This document shows, piece after piece, positions 57,091 to 64,000 of a stretch of 64,000 nt of DNA. The notes beneath the pieces were generated by a model that worked only from the letters and a program-made list of their open reading frames with translations, was not told the origin of the DNA and ran no database searches. The position numbers and the translations under genes were made by a program. Position 1 is the first letter of the stretch. Each line of letters begins with the position of its first letter. Source of the stretch: Yersinia enterocolitica (GTDB lineage Bacteria > Pseudomonadota > Gammaproteobacteria > Enterobacterales > Enterobacteriaceae); assembly GCA_002082245.2 (NCBI GenBank), contig NBTC02000002.1:1302001-1366000 (forward strand), in the 5' to 3' direction.

Positions 57091-57771
57091 ATGACAATGA
57101 ATAAAAATGGCGTCATAAAGTTGGCTTGGGGGGTGCTATTGCTGAGTCAGACCGTCACTCATTCAGCGATGGCGGCAGATTTATCAACGCAGGTAAATCA
57201 ATTCTTCCAACAGCAATACCCGGATAAAGAGAGTCAGGTTAAGGTGGTTATCAAAACGCCACAGAACCAATGGCCACAATGCGAAGTGCCAGAAATTACG
57301 CTGCCTGCCAATGCGCGCCCGTGGGGCAATATCAGTTTGTCCGTACGCTGTGAGGGGGTTCGCCGTTTTATTCAGACACAAGTGCAGGTTAGTGGACAAT
57401 ATGCTGTGGCTGGCCGCCAACTGGCAGCTGGTGAGAAAATTGCCGTGTCTGATATTCAGATGAAACAAGGCCGGTTGGATACCCTCCCCCCCGGCGCCTT
57501 GCTGGATTCACATTTTGCTCAAGGTGCCGTCAGCTTGCGGCAAATCAGTGCCGGCCAGCCGCTGACGCGCAATATGCTGCGTCGATTATGGGTCATTAAA
57601 GCAGGGCAAGAGGTGCAAGTTTTGGCACAGGGAGAAGGATTTAATGTTAACAGCAATGGTAAAGCGATGAACAACGCCGCCATACAGGATAACGTTCGGG
57701 TGCGCATGGCATCTGGCCAAATCGTCAGTGGCACCGTGGCCGAAGATGGCACAATTCGGATTATGTTATAG
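57091..57771 (+). CDS. flgA: P-ring assembly chaperone FlgA
   Basis: FlgA is a periplasmic protein needed for P-ring polymerisation. It has 226 residues: a signal peptide ends at AMA-ADLS, followed by SAF-type domains (GQYAVAGRQLAAGEKIAVSD, VIKAGQEVQVLAQGEGFNVN). The start at 57091 has AAGGAG 4 bp upstream; ATG 57097 is 10 bp away and is an equally reasonable start. The upstream longer frame is not supported. It is divergent from flgB and followed by flgM with its own sigma-28 promoter. Confidence 0.95.
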   Translation: MTMNKNGVIKLAWGVLLLSQTVTHSAMAADLSTQVNQFFQQQYPDKESQVKVVIKTPQNQWPQCEVPEITLPANARPWGNISLSVRCEGVRRFIQTQVQVSGQYAVAGRQLAAGEKIAVSDIQMKQGRLDTLPPGALLDSHFAQGAVSLRQISAGQPLTRNMLRRLWVIKAGQEVQVLAQGEGFNVNSNGKAMNNAAIQDNVRVRMASGQIVSGTVAEDGTIRIML

Positions 57772-57775
57772 TGAT

Positions 57776-57802
57776 TAAAGTTTTTTTAACCTTTGCCGAT
57801 AA
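57776..57802 (+). promoter_or_regulatory. sigma-28 promoter of flgMN
   Basis: TAAA (57776-57779), 15 bases, then GCCGATAA (57795-57802), a perfect consensus, starting 4 bp after the flgA stop. flgM can therefore be transcribed both from flgA and from this late promoter. Confidence 0.95.
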
Positions 57803-57920
57803 CTCTGGTATGCAGTTATTTGCGGGTAGCACAGTGACAATCCCGCCTTTCTTTTTGTTAAAAGATAAAAGTCTCGCGGGTCGATAAACGTCAATCCCGC
57901 TATAGAGGGAGCAACACAAC

Positions 57921-58220
57921 ATGAGTATTGATCGCACTCAACCGTTATTACCGGTATCGCAAGTGCAGCCACGGGAAACCAGTGACATTGCGCAGCAGAT
58001 GCGTAAGCCTTCTGCCCAAACAAAAGCACAGGTGAGTGGTACTGAGGTTAAATTAAGTGATGCGCAGGCAAAACTGATGCAACCGGGCAGCCAGGACATC
58101 AACGTAGAACGTGTAGAAACCTTAAAACAGGCTATCCGTTCAGGTCAACTAACGATGGACACCGGTAAAATTGCCGATGCTCTGTTAAAGAATGTCGCGG
58201 ATGATCTGAGAAATAGCTAA
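57921..58220 (+). CDS. flgM: anti-sigma-28 factor FlgM
   Basis: FlgM binds FliA until hook completion, when it is secreted. It has 99 residues with a disordered N-terminal half and a conserved sigma-binding C-terminal half ([36 protein letters not shown]). The gene is expressed from flgA read-through and from a sigma-28 promoter, forming the classic feedback loop with fliA at 24 kb. Confidence 0.97.
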   Translation: MSIDRTQPLLPVSQVQPRETSDIAQQMRKPSAQTKAQVSGTEVKLSDAQAKLMQPGSQDINVERVETLKQAIRSGQLTMDTGKIADALLKNVADDLRNS

Positions 58221-58230
58221 ACATAACAAA

Positions 58231-58284
58231 AGTCATTAACCCTAGAACAATCGTTAACCGCAAAACAGTCGTTAACCGTAAAAG
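58231..58284 (+). repeat. three 18-bp tandem repeats between flgM and flgN
   Basis: The units are AGTCATTAACCCTAGAAC (58231-58248), AATCGTTAACCGCAAAAC (58249-58266) and AGTCGTTAACCGTAAAAG (58267-58284). Each contains a TTAAC core. The third runs into the flgN Shine-Dalgarno AGGA. Copies 2 and 3 are the more similar pair. Confidence 0.9.
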
Positions 58285-58295
58285 GATACGTGGTG

Positions 58296-58733
58296 GTGGA
58301 AAGACTACAGACCAATTTGGACCAGCAACTGGAACTTCTCGAGTCACTGACGACTGTGGTAGCACAAGAGCAGCAATTACTCTGCTCCGGTCGGATTCAA
58401 GGTGTCGTGCTGCAAGGTGTGACGGAACAAAAAAGTTCAATACTGGCCACCTTGGCTTATCTGGATCAAACCCGGCTCACCACCGAAATTGCGGCCAATA
58501 TACAGGCGCCTTATAGCGAGATTCAAGAGTTGGCAATACGTTGGCAACGTATCTTGCAGTTGGCTGAGAACCTTCAGTACAGTAATTTGCACAATGGATT
58601 ATTGCTACAACAGCATATTGAGCATAATACTCAGGCGCTGGCAGTATTGAATACCCGCCACGGCCAGTCACTATACGGGCCAGATGGTCATTCTAAAGGT
58701 GCCAGTCTACTGGGCCGCAAGATCGGTATTTAA
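58296..58733 (+). CDS. flgN: FlgK/FlgL export chaperone FlgN
   Basis: FlgN carries FlgK and FlgL to the export gate and in relatives aids flgM translation. It is about 145 residues, helical, with LDQQLELLESLTTVVAQEQQ and the C-terminal LAVLNTRHGQSLYGPDGHSK. The start region reads GTGGTGGTG at 58290-58298; AGGA at 58283-58286 favours the second or third GTG. The third gives MERLQ and is used here, but the choice is uncertain by up to two residues. The 18-bp repeats lie immediately upstream. Confidence 0.93.
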   Translation: MERLQTNLDQQLELLESLTTVVAQEQQLLCSGRIQGVVLQGVTEQKSSILATLAYLDQTRLTTEIAANIQAPYSEIQELAIRWQRILQLAENLQYSNLHNGLLLQQHIEHNTQALAVLNTRHGQSLYGPDGHSKGASLLGRKIGI

Positions 58734-58744
58734 AACCTCATCCC

Positions 58745-58785
58745 TACGGATATAAACCGCCGCTCAGTCGAGGCTTATATCCGTA
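58745..58785. repeat. hairpin after flgN
   Basis: TACGGATATAA pairs with TTATATCCGTA, an 11-bp perfect stem with a 19-base loop, 12 bp after the flgN stop. It probably forms the 3' end of the flgMN transcript although no T-run follows. Confidence 0.65.
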
Positions 58786-58878
58786 CCGTTCCTCCGCGTT
58801 AATTGACTCGTGCCCTCAATGCTTTCTACCTACTTAAAAAATGAGTTTTCCTGTTTTTCTCCGATGTTTTAGTCTGCT

Positions 58879-58904
58879 GAAACTGAGCAAATGTGCTTAG
58901 TTTC
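58879..58904 (+). promoter_or_regulatory. hairpin abutting the ribosome binding site of the 52-residue peptide gene
   Basis: GAAACTGAGCA-AATG-TGCTTAGTTTC forms an 11-bp stem (one G-U pair in RNA) that ends on the base before AAGGAGGAG (58905-58913). It could control access to the ribosome binding site, or be a terminator-like element of the upstream transcript. Confidence 0.6.
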
Positions 58905-58915
58905 AAGGAGGAGAT

Positions 58916-59074
58916 ATGAAAAAAAGGTATGTAAGTCTGCTACTGGGGTGTTTTTTTTGCGGGGCGGCAGCACTGTCAATGAGTCAGGCAGTGCAGGCCG
59001 TTGAGACCAACAATCAGCTCGAACATCCGGTCTATTTCTGTATGACTTGCTATTACCCCTTCGTCTGGTTTTAG
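58916..59074 (+). CDS. 52-residue exported Cys-containing peptide, unrecognised
   Basis: The gene lies between flgN and flhE and is too short for standard callers. It has an excellent ribosome binding site (AAGGAGGAG, 2 bp before ATG). The product has a textbook signal peptide: MKKRYVSLLLGCFFCGAAAL followed by SMSQAVQA, with cleavage likely after QAVQA. The mature part would be about 24 residues (beginning VETNNQLEHPVYF) with a CMTC pair and an aromatic-rich end (YYPFVWF). The first Cys in LLLGC might instead act as a lipobox, but the residues after it are hydrophobic, which argues against it. The stop overlaps the flhE stop tail-to-tail by four bases. I do not recognise the family. Confidence 0.72.
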   Translation: MKKRYVSLLLGCFFCGAAALSMSQAVQAVETNNQLEHPVYFCMTCYYPFVWF

Positions 59075-59490
59075 CGATAATTGACCAGCACCTGATTGCT
59101 GATCACTTGCAACGGCGGGTTGACTCGGCCTTTACCGGCAATAAAGTAAACAAACCTCAGTTGAGTTGCTGCCGCCTCTCCCGCCAGTCCCCGGCTCTGT
59201 CCGCTGCCACCCTCAAGTGGCATACAACGGGTCGGGGTGCATAATTTAACCTGTAACCCCTCTGGCGCTGTCGACATTAATTGGTAGCGCCAGCCAACCG
59301 ACACGATGCGCGCATTTTCCTGCGCCAGCGCTACCGGTGGTTGCAGTACCGCCGACGAGGTAGCTACCCCGCGCAAACCCTGCGTAACCCCAATATCGTC
59401 CGCCACCCAAGTGCCTGAAGCGACAGCATTCAACGGCAATACACATACCGGAAGTAGTGTAGCCAACATTAGGGAGAGACGAGTTAGCAT
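59071..59490 (-). CDS. flhE: flagellar protein FlhE
   Basis: FlhE is a periplasmic protein of enterobacterial flagella, reported to limit proton leakage through the export gate. It has 139 residues with a signal peptide (LSLMLATLLPVCVLPLNAVA), then GTWVADDIGVTQGLRGVATS and a Cys pair in KLCTPTRCMPL. The ATG at 59490 overlaps the flhA stop (TGATG-type). It is last in flhBAE and is convergent with the 52-residue peptide gene. Confidence 0.95.
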   Translation of the reverse strand: MLTRLSLMLATLLPVCVLPLNAVASGTWVADDIGVTQGLRGVATSSAVLQPPVALAQENARIVSVGWRYQLMSTAPEGLQVKLCTPTRCMPLEGGSGQSRGLAGEAAATQLRFVYFIAGKGRVNPPLQVISNQVLVNYR

Positions 59491-61568
59491 CAAGCAGCTC
59501 CTATCGTTGATGTCATACGGATCTGGCGATTATCGCCAATTTCCAGATTAGACAGCACCACCATCTGCGGCAAACTGCGGCGCAAGAAACGGGCTAAAAG
59601 TGCCCGCAGTGCATGGTTAACCAGCAACACCGGCGGTGCACCCAGCATCTCCTGACGTTGCAGCGCTTGTTTAGATTGATCCAACAAACGGTCAGCCAGA
59701 CCTGGCTCCAGACCACCCCCACCTTGCAGCGCCTGTAGTAACAAACGCTCTAATGCCGCATCCAGCCCGATGACCTGAATCTCGCCGGTTCCTGGGAACC
59801 ATTGTTGCGCAATGGAGCGCCCTAACGCCACTCGAACTACCGCTGTTAATTCGTAAGGGTCGGTCTGGTTTGGCGCATGTTCAGCCAGTGTCTCGATAAT
59901 GGTGCGCATATCGCGAATGGATACCCGCTCCATTAGTAGATTTTGCAGTACTTTATGCAGCGTGGTTAAGGTGACGACGCCGGGAATGAAGTCTTCCGTC
60001 AGCTTCGGCATCTCTTGCGCAACTCTGTCCAGCAATTGCTGGGTTTCCTGGCGGCCAAACAGTTCGCTAGCAAATTGGCTAATCAGATGGTTTAGATGGG
60101 TCGCCACGACGGTGCTGGCCTCAACCACGGTAAAACCTTGAATCTGCGCCTGCTCACGTAATGCACTTTCAATCCAAACCGCCGCCAATCCGAAGGCGGG
60201 ATCATGGGTGGCCTCACCGGGTAACGAGCCAACCGCATTGCCGGGGTTAATGGCTAACCAACGGCCGGGATGAGCTTCGCCACTGCCAATCTCGACCCCT
60301 TTCATTAATATCCGATAGTTTGCTGGCGGCAGTTCCAGATTATCTCTGATATGCACCACCGGTGGCAGGTATCCCATCTCTTGAGCAAACTTTTTACGAA
60401 TACTGCGAATCCGCCCCAACAGCTCACCATTTTGCTGGAAATCCACCATCGGAATCAGGCGATACCCCACCTCCATACCCAGCGGATCTTCCAGTTGAAC
60501 ATCTGACCAGGTCGCTTCAGTGGCTTGTTGCTGGTCTTGCACCACCGGTGATTCTGCCACCATCGGTTGCTTCATTTGCTTACCACGTAAGCGCCAGGCT
60601 AATGCCAACAGTGCGCTGGTGAATAGCAGGAAGACAAAGTTAGGCATGCCAGGCACCATCCCCAGTAACCCGAGGACACTGGCACTCAGCACCATCACGC
60701 GAGGGTTATTAAATAGCTGGGTGACCATTTGCTGGCCAACATCCTGGTCGGTACTGACGCGGGTCACGATAACGCCCGCCGCCGTCGAGATAACCAATGC
60801 CGGGATTTGTGCTACCAAGCCGTCACCAATCGTCAGCAAGGTATAGGTTTCTGCTGCATGGCCCACCGCCATGTCGTGCTGAAGCACCCCGACCAGTAAG
60901 CCGCCGACCACGTTAATCACCATGATCAGTAACCCGGCAACCGCATCACCACGAACAAATTTACTGGCCCCATCCATTGAACCGTAGAAGTCAGCTTCTT
61001 GCGTAACATCGGAACGGCGTTTTTTGGCTTCGTCTTCACCAATCAAGCCGGCATTTAAGTCGGCATCGATCGCCATCTGCTTACCGGGCATACCATCCAG
61101 AACAAAGCGCGCCCCCACTTCGGCAATACGCCCCGCCCCTTTGGTGATAACCATAAAGTTGATTATGACCAAAATAATAAAGACCACGATGCCGATGGCA
61201 AAGTTGCCACCAACCAGAAAGTGACCAAACGCTTCCACCACACGGCCCGCAGCCGCCGCACCGGTATGCCCATCCATCAGAATGATACGGGTGGAGGCGA
61301 CGTTTAGCGATAAACGCAACAGCGTTGAGAACAACAGAATGGTTGGGAAGGCGGCAAAATCCAGCGTGCGTTGGGTAAACATGGCAACCAACAGCACCAT
61401 AATGGACAGCGCGATATTAAAGGTAAACAGCAAATCAAGGATGAAGGGCGGCAGCGGCAGCACCATCATCGACAAGATCATCAGGATAAGAATTGGCCCG
61501 GCAAGGATTTGCCACTGCGTATCTTTAAAATTGCCCGGTAAACGTAGCAGGGCGGCCAAATTAGCCAT
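59490..61568 (-). CDS. flhA: export gate protein FlhA
   Basis: FlhA is the nonameric export gate with eight membrane helices and a large cytosolic domain that docks chaperone-substrate complexes. It has 692 residues; LLRLSLNVASTRIILMDGHT, VITKGAGRIAEVGARFVLDG and MPGKQMAIDADLNAGLI mark the family. Its start overlaps the flhB stop (TAATG-type), and its stop overlaps flhE. Confidence 0.98.
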   Translation of the reverse strand: MANLAALLRLPGNFKDTQWQILAGPILILMILSMMVLPLPPFILDLLFTFNIALSIMVLLVAMFTQRTLDFAAFPTILLFSTLLRLSLNVASTRIILMDGHTGAAAAGRVVEAFGHFLVGGNFAIGIVVFIILVIINFMVITKGAGRIAEVGARFVLDGMPGKQMAIDADLNAGLIGEDEAKKRRSDVTQEADFYGSMDGASKFVRGDAVAGLLIMVINVVGGLLVGVLQHDMAVGHAAETYTLLTIGDGLVAQIPALVISTAAGVIVTRVSTDQDVGQQMVTQLFNNPRVMVLSASVLGLLGMVPGMPNFVFLLFTSALLALAWRLRGKQMKQPMVAESPVVQDQQQATEATWSDVQLEDPLGMEVGYRLIPMVDFQQNGELLGRIRSIRKKFAQEMGYLPPVVHIRDNLELPPANYRILMKGVEIGSGEAHPGRWLAINPGNAVGSLPGEATHDPAFGLAAVWIESALREQAQIQGFTVVEASTVVATHLNHLISQFASELFGRQETQQLLDRVAQEMPKLTEDFIPGVVTLTTLHKVLQNLLMERVSIRDMRTIIETLAEHAPNQTDPYELTAVVRVALGRSIAQQWFPGTGEIQVIGLDAALERLLLQALQGGGGLEPGLADRLLDQSKQALQRQEMLGAPPVLLVNHALRALLARFLRRSLPQMVVLSNLEIGDNRQIRMTSTIGAA

Positions 61569-62716
61569 TAGTCAGTCTCACTCTCTGTTGCAAAATCCAG
61601 TGCTTCCGGCACTGGCAGATGTTCAGGTTTTTTCGGGATTAGCCCGCCTTCCCGTTTCCAACGCTTCAACTGGTATACCCAGGCAAGAACTTCTGCCACC
61701 GCGGCATAAAGGGTGGCTGGAATATGTTGGCCTACCTCGCTGTGCCGAAACAGTGCCCTGGCCAGCGGCGGCGCTTCTAATAACGGAATACGATGCTCTG
61801 CACCTAACTCGCGGATACGCAGTGCCACTGCGCCAGCACCTTTCGCCAGCACCTTGGGTGCACTCATTTTTGCTTCGTTGTATTGCAAGGCAACAGCATA
61901 GTGGGTTGGGTTGGTCACTATTACATCAGCTTTAGGGACATCAGCCATCATTCGGCGACGAGCCATAGCCCGTTGCTGCTGACGAATGCGCCCTTTCACA
62001 TGTGGATCACCTTCTTGATCTTTGAATTCATCACGTATCTCTTGTTTGGTCATACGTAATTTTTTAATGTGGCTGGTTATTTGGAAAAACACGTCGAATC
62101 CGACCATCGGGGTCAGGCCTAATACCACCACCAGTCCGCAGAAAATAATCAAGTGGACAGCATCACTTAAAGCCGCCACTGGCGGGGCTGCCATCAACCG
62201 CATCATATCTGGCCAGTTATGCCAGAGGAATATTCCCGTGACCCAACCGACCAGCGTGGCCTTGAGGATGGCTTTCAGCAATTCGGCCAGTGCCTGAGAA
62301 GAAAACATGCGCTTTAAGCCCGCAATCAGACTCATCCGCTGAAAATCGAACTTGATGGATTCTCCGCTGAACAGCACCCCACCTAACAGCATCGGTACTG
62401 CTAGCGCCACGATCACCAATCCGGCAAAGATGGGCAGTAATGCCATCATCGTTTGACTCAGCAGCGTCCCTATTTGGCGCAACATTTGCTTATCATCGCT
62501 GATAATGCCATGGTCAAAATGCAGTCCTTGGGCAATCATCGCCGCCAGTTGGCGAGCCATCGACTCCCCAGATACCCACAGGATCGCCAAACCGGCCCCG
62601 AGCATCAGCATCGAGGTCAGTTCGCGCGAACGCGGTATTTGGCCTTTTTCGCGAGCCTTCTCCAGCTTGTGGGCTGTGGGTTCCTCGCTCTTTTCCGCGT
62701 CGCTATCTTCAGCCAC
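61568..62716 (-). CDS. flhB: export switch protein FlhB
   Basis: FlhB switches export from hook to filament substrates after autocleavage. It has 382 residues with four membrane helices in the first half and the intact self-cleavage motif NPTH (VTNPTHYAVALQYNEAKMSA). KLRMTKQEIRDEFKDQEGDP precedes it, as in the family. It heads flhBAE; the 365 bp upstream hold the operon promoter. Confidence 0.98.
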   Translation of the reverse strand: MAEDSDAEKSEEPTAHKLEKAREKGQIPRSRELTSMLMLGAGLAILWVSGESMARQLAAMIAQGLHFDHGIISDDKQMLRQIGTLLSQTMMALLPIFAGLVIVALAVPMLLGGVLFSGESIKFDFQRMSLIAGLKRMFSSQALAELLKAILKATLVGWVTGIFLWHNWPDMMRLMAAPPVAALSDAVHLIIFCGLVVVLGLTPMVGFDVFFQITSHIKKLRMTKQEIRDEFKDQEGDPHVKGRIRQQQRAMARRRMMADVPKADVIVTNPTHYAVALQYNEAKMSAPKVLAKGAGAVALRIRELGAEHRIPLLEAPPLARALFRHSEVGQHIPATLYAAVAEVLAWVYQLKRWKREGGLIPKKPEHLPVPEALDFATESETD

Positions 62717-63081
62717 AGCAGGTTTTCCTGTTCAGCGTAAGCGTTCCCATATCAGATAATTAGGAAATAAAAAATTGCTGTCTAGCATGACAAATATTCA
62801 GCAAGGTTATGGATGGAACAAAGCAGCAATTAGGGGGTTATTTCTCGGATGAATACATCATGTCAGGCTCAGTAGCCTGTTGGGGGACTGGCTGTCGTCA
62901 AATTTGATAGCTAGGAACGTCTACAGCCAGTGATAGATGAAGGAAAAGGGATGAAGAACACGATCAGCCGCAACGCCAGGAATAGCCGGTTTTAAATGAG
63001 ATTATCACGACGATAAATCCAGAGAGAAATAATGGCAGATGAGATATCCCCTCACCTGCCTATTATGGTCGATCAGTCGGC
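62717..63081. other. cheZ-flhB intergenic region
   Basis: This 365 bp region contains no ORF with support. It holds the cheZ terminator-like hairpin at its right end and should carry the FlhDC-dependent promoter of flhBAE, which cannot be placed by eye. Confidence 0.5.
63028..63067 (-). terminator. hairpin after cheZ
   Basis: On the reverse strand GGCAGGTGAG pairs with CTCATCTGCC across a 7-base loop, with flanking AT pairs, followed by ATTATTTCTC. It lies just after the cheZ stop and probably ends the chemotaxis operon. Confidence 0.7.
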
Positions 63082-63726
63082 TTAGAAGCCTAAACTGTCT
63101 AGCAGATCATCAACTTGATCCTGGTTGGCAATAACACCAGCACCATTCTTATCCAGTTGTGGCCCATTGAGTAGACTGTCAGCAGATTTTTGCGGTTTAG
63201 ATGGCATATCTGGGATATTTTCCATCAGTACCATTAATAGCTGCTTCTCAATCTCTTGCACCACATCCATCATGCGTTTGATAACCTGACCGGTAAGGTC
63301 CTGGAAATCTTGCGCCATCATGATTTCCAACAATTGTGCATTGGTAAATGAGGTATGTTGCGGTACGACTTCCAGATATTCACGGGTATCAGTGACCAGA
63401 GAGCGGGCATCTGACAGCTCGACAGGATTAGCAAACCATTCGTCCCAACGAACTTTAAGCGCCTTCGCCGATGACTCCAGCTCATTTTGGCGCGGCTGTG
63501 CTGCCTCAACACAGTTCAGTGCTCTTTCTGCGGCCTGAGCCGTCATATGAACGACATAATCCAGTCGATCACGCGCATCTGGAATGGCTTCCGCAGCCTG
63601 TGCAATCGCCTGATCAAGACCTAATTCGCGCAGGCTGTCGCGTAACATCCGCGTCAATTGGCCAATGCGGCTTATTATATCACTGGCCGATGCCGCATCT
63701 GTTGCGGGCATTTGATGGTTACTCAT
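63082..63726 (-). CDS. cheZ: CheY-P phosphatase CheZ
   Basis: CheZ dephosphorylates CheY-P, ending the tumble signal. It has 214 residues in a long helical hairpin; the catalytic segment is [19 protein letters not shown], containing the Asp and Gln of the active site. The C-terminal CheY-binding peptide is intact ([12 protein letters not shown]). It is 9 bp after cheY and last in its operon. Confidence 0.97.
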   Translation of the reverse strand: MSNHQMPATDAASASDIISRIGQLTRMLRDSLRELGLDQAIAQAAEAIPDARDRLDYVVHMTAQAAERALNCVEAAQPRQNELESSAKALKVRWDEWFANPVELSDARSLVTDTREYLEVVPQHTSFTNAQLLEIMMAQDFQDLTGQVIKRMMDVVQEIEKQLLMVLMENIPDMPSKPQKSADSLLNGPQLDKNGAGVIANQDQVDDLLDSLGF

Positions 63727-63735
63727 CTCGCCTCC

Positions 63736-64000
<265 letters not shown>

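Noticed and set aside
58231..58284. CRISPR-like array at flgM-flgN
   Set aside because: The 18-bp units are directly adjacent with no spacers, and no cas genes are present in the window.
58916..59074. The 52-residue peptide as a lipoprotein
   Set aside because: LLLGC occurs, but the following residues continue the hydrophobic core, and a standard cleavage site lies further on.

Overview
The window looks like chromosomal DNA of a Yersinia species outside the plague lineage. The basis is recognition of protein families and gene order, not a search. Three points support it: cycA, wrbA, efeUOB, putAP and tcyJLN-dcyD sit directly beside one continuous fli-flg-flh-che motility block; the proteins are close to enterobacterial orthologues without being Escherichia or Salmonella; and ERIC-type repeats occur. 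There is one long flagellin gene rather than the tandem flagellin genes known from Y. enterocolitica, so another member of the genus is likely.

Bases 1-3600 are accessory: the 3' part of a SAM-dependent methyltransferase, two small proteins (one a DUF1737 protein), a GAF-GGDEF diguanylate cyclase, a 27-residue hydrophobic peptide gene with its own terminator, and a tRNA-Lys with anticodon CUU. Bases 3900-8550 carry cycA, an AraC-type regulator, a periplasmic PEBP/YbcL-like protein, an XRE regulator with a membrane tail, and wrbA. Bases 8560-18280 hold the efeUOB iron uptake operon with a Fur box and an intact efeU, then the divergent putP/putA pair with several PutA-operator-like sites between them. 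Behind putA is a two-gene module resembling the TumE/TumA toxin-antitoxin family (18520-19184). It is followed by the cystine transporter tcyJLN with D-cysteine desulfhydrase dcyD.

From 23039 to the end nearly everything is flagellar. The order is fliZ and fliA (sigma 28), fliC, fliDST, an accessory island (AraC-type regulator, large PDC-HAMP-GAF-like-HD-GYP protein, chaB, a 45-residue membrane protein, an AlkA-like glycosylase), fliE, fliFGHIJKLMNOPQR, flgL and flgK, flgJIHGFEDCB, flgA, flgM-flgN, a new-looking 52-residue secreted-peptide gene, flhE, flhA, flhB, cheZ and the 3' part of cheY. Together these encode the export gate, basal body, rotor switch, hook, junction proteins, cap, filament, the FliA/FlgM checkpoint and the end of the chemotaxis operon. 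Four promoters fit the sigma-28 consensus with exact 15-bp spacing; they lie before fliC, fliD, flgM and flgK.

The best candidates for something undescribed are the 52-residue Cys-containing secreted peptide gene with a hairpin abutting its Shine-Dalgarno sequence (58879-59074), the TumE/TumA-like pair, the three 18-bp tandem repeats between flgM and flgN, the HD-GYP protein with a long insertion inside its catalytic domain, and an ERIC element with an internal insertion sitting inside the fliF-K operon.
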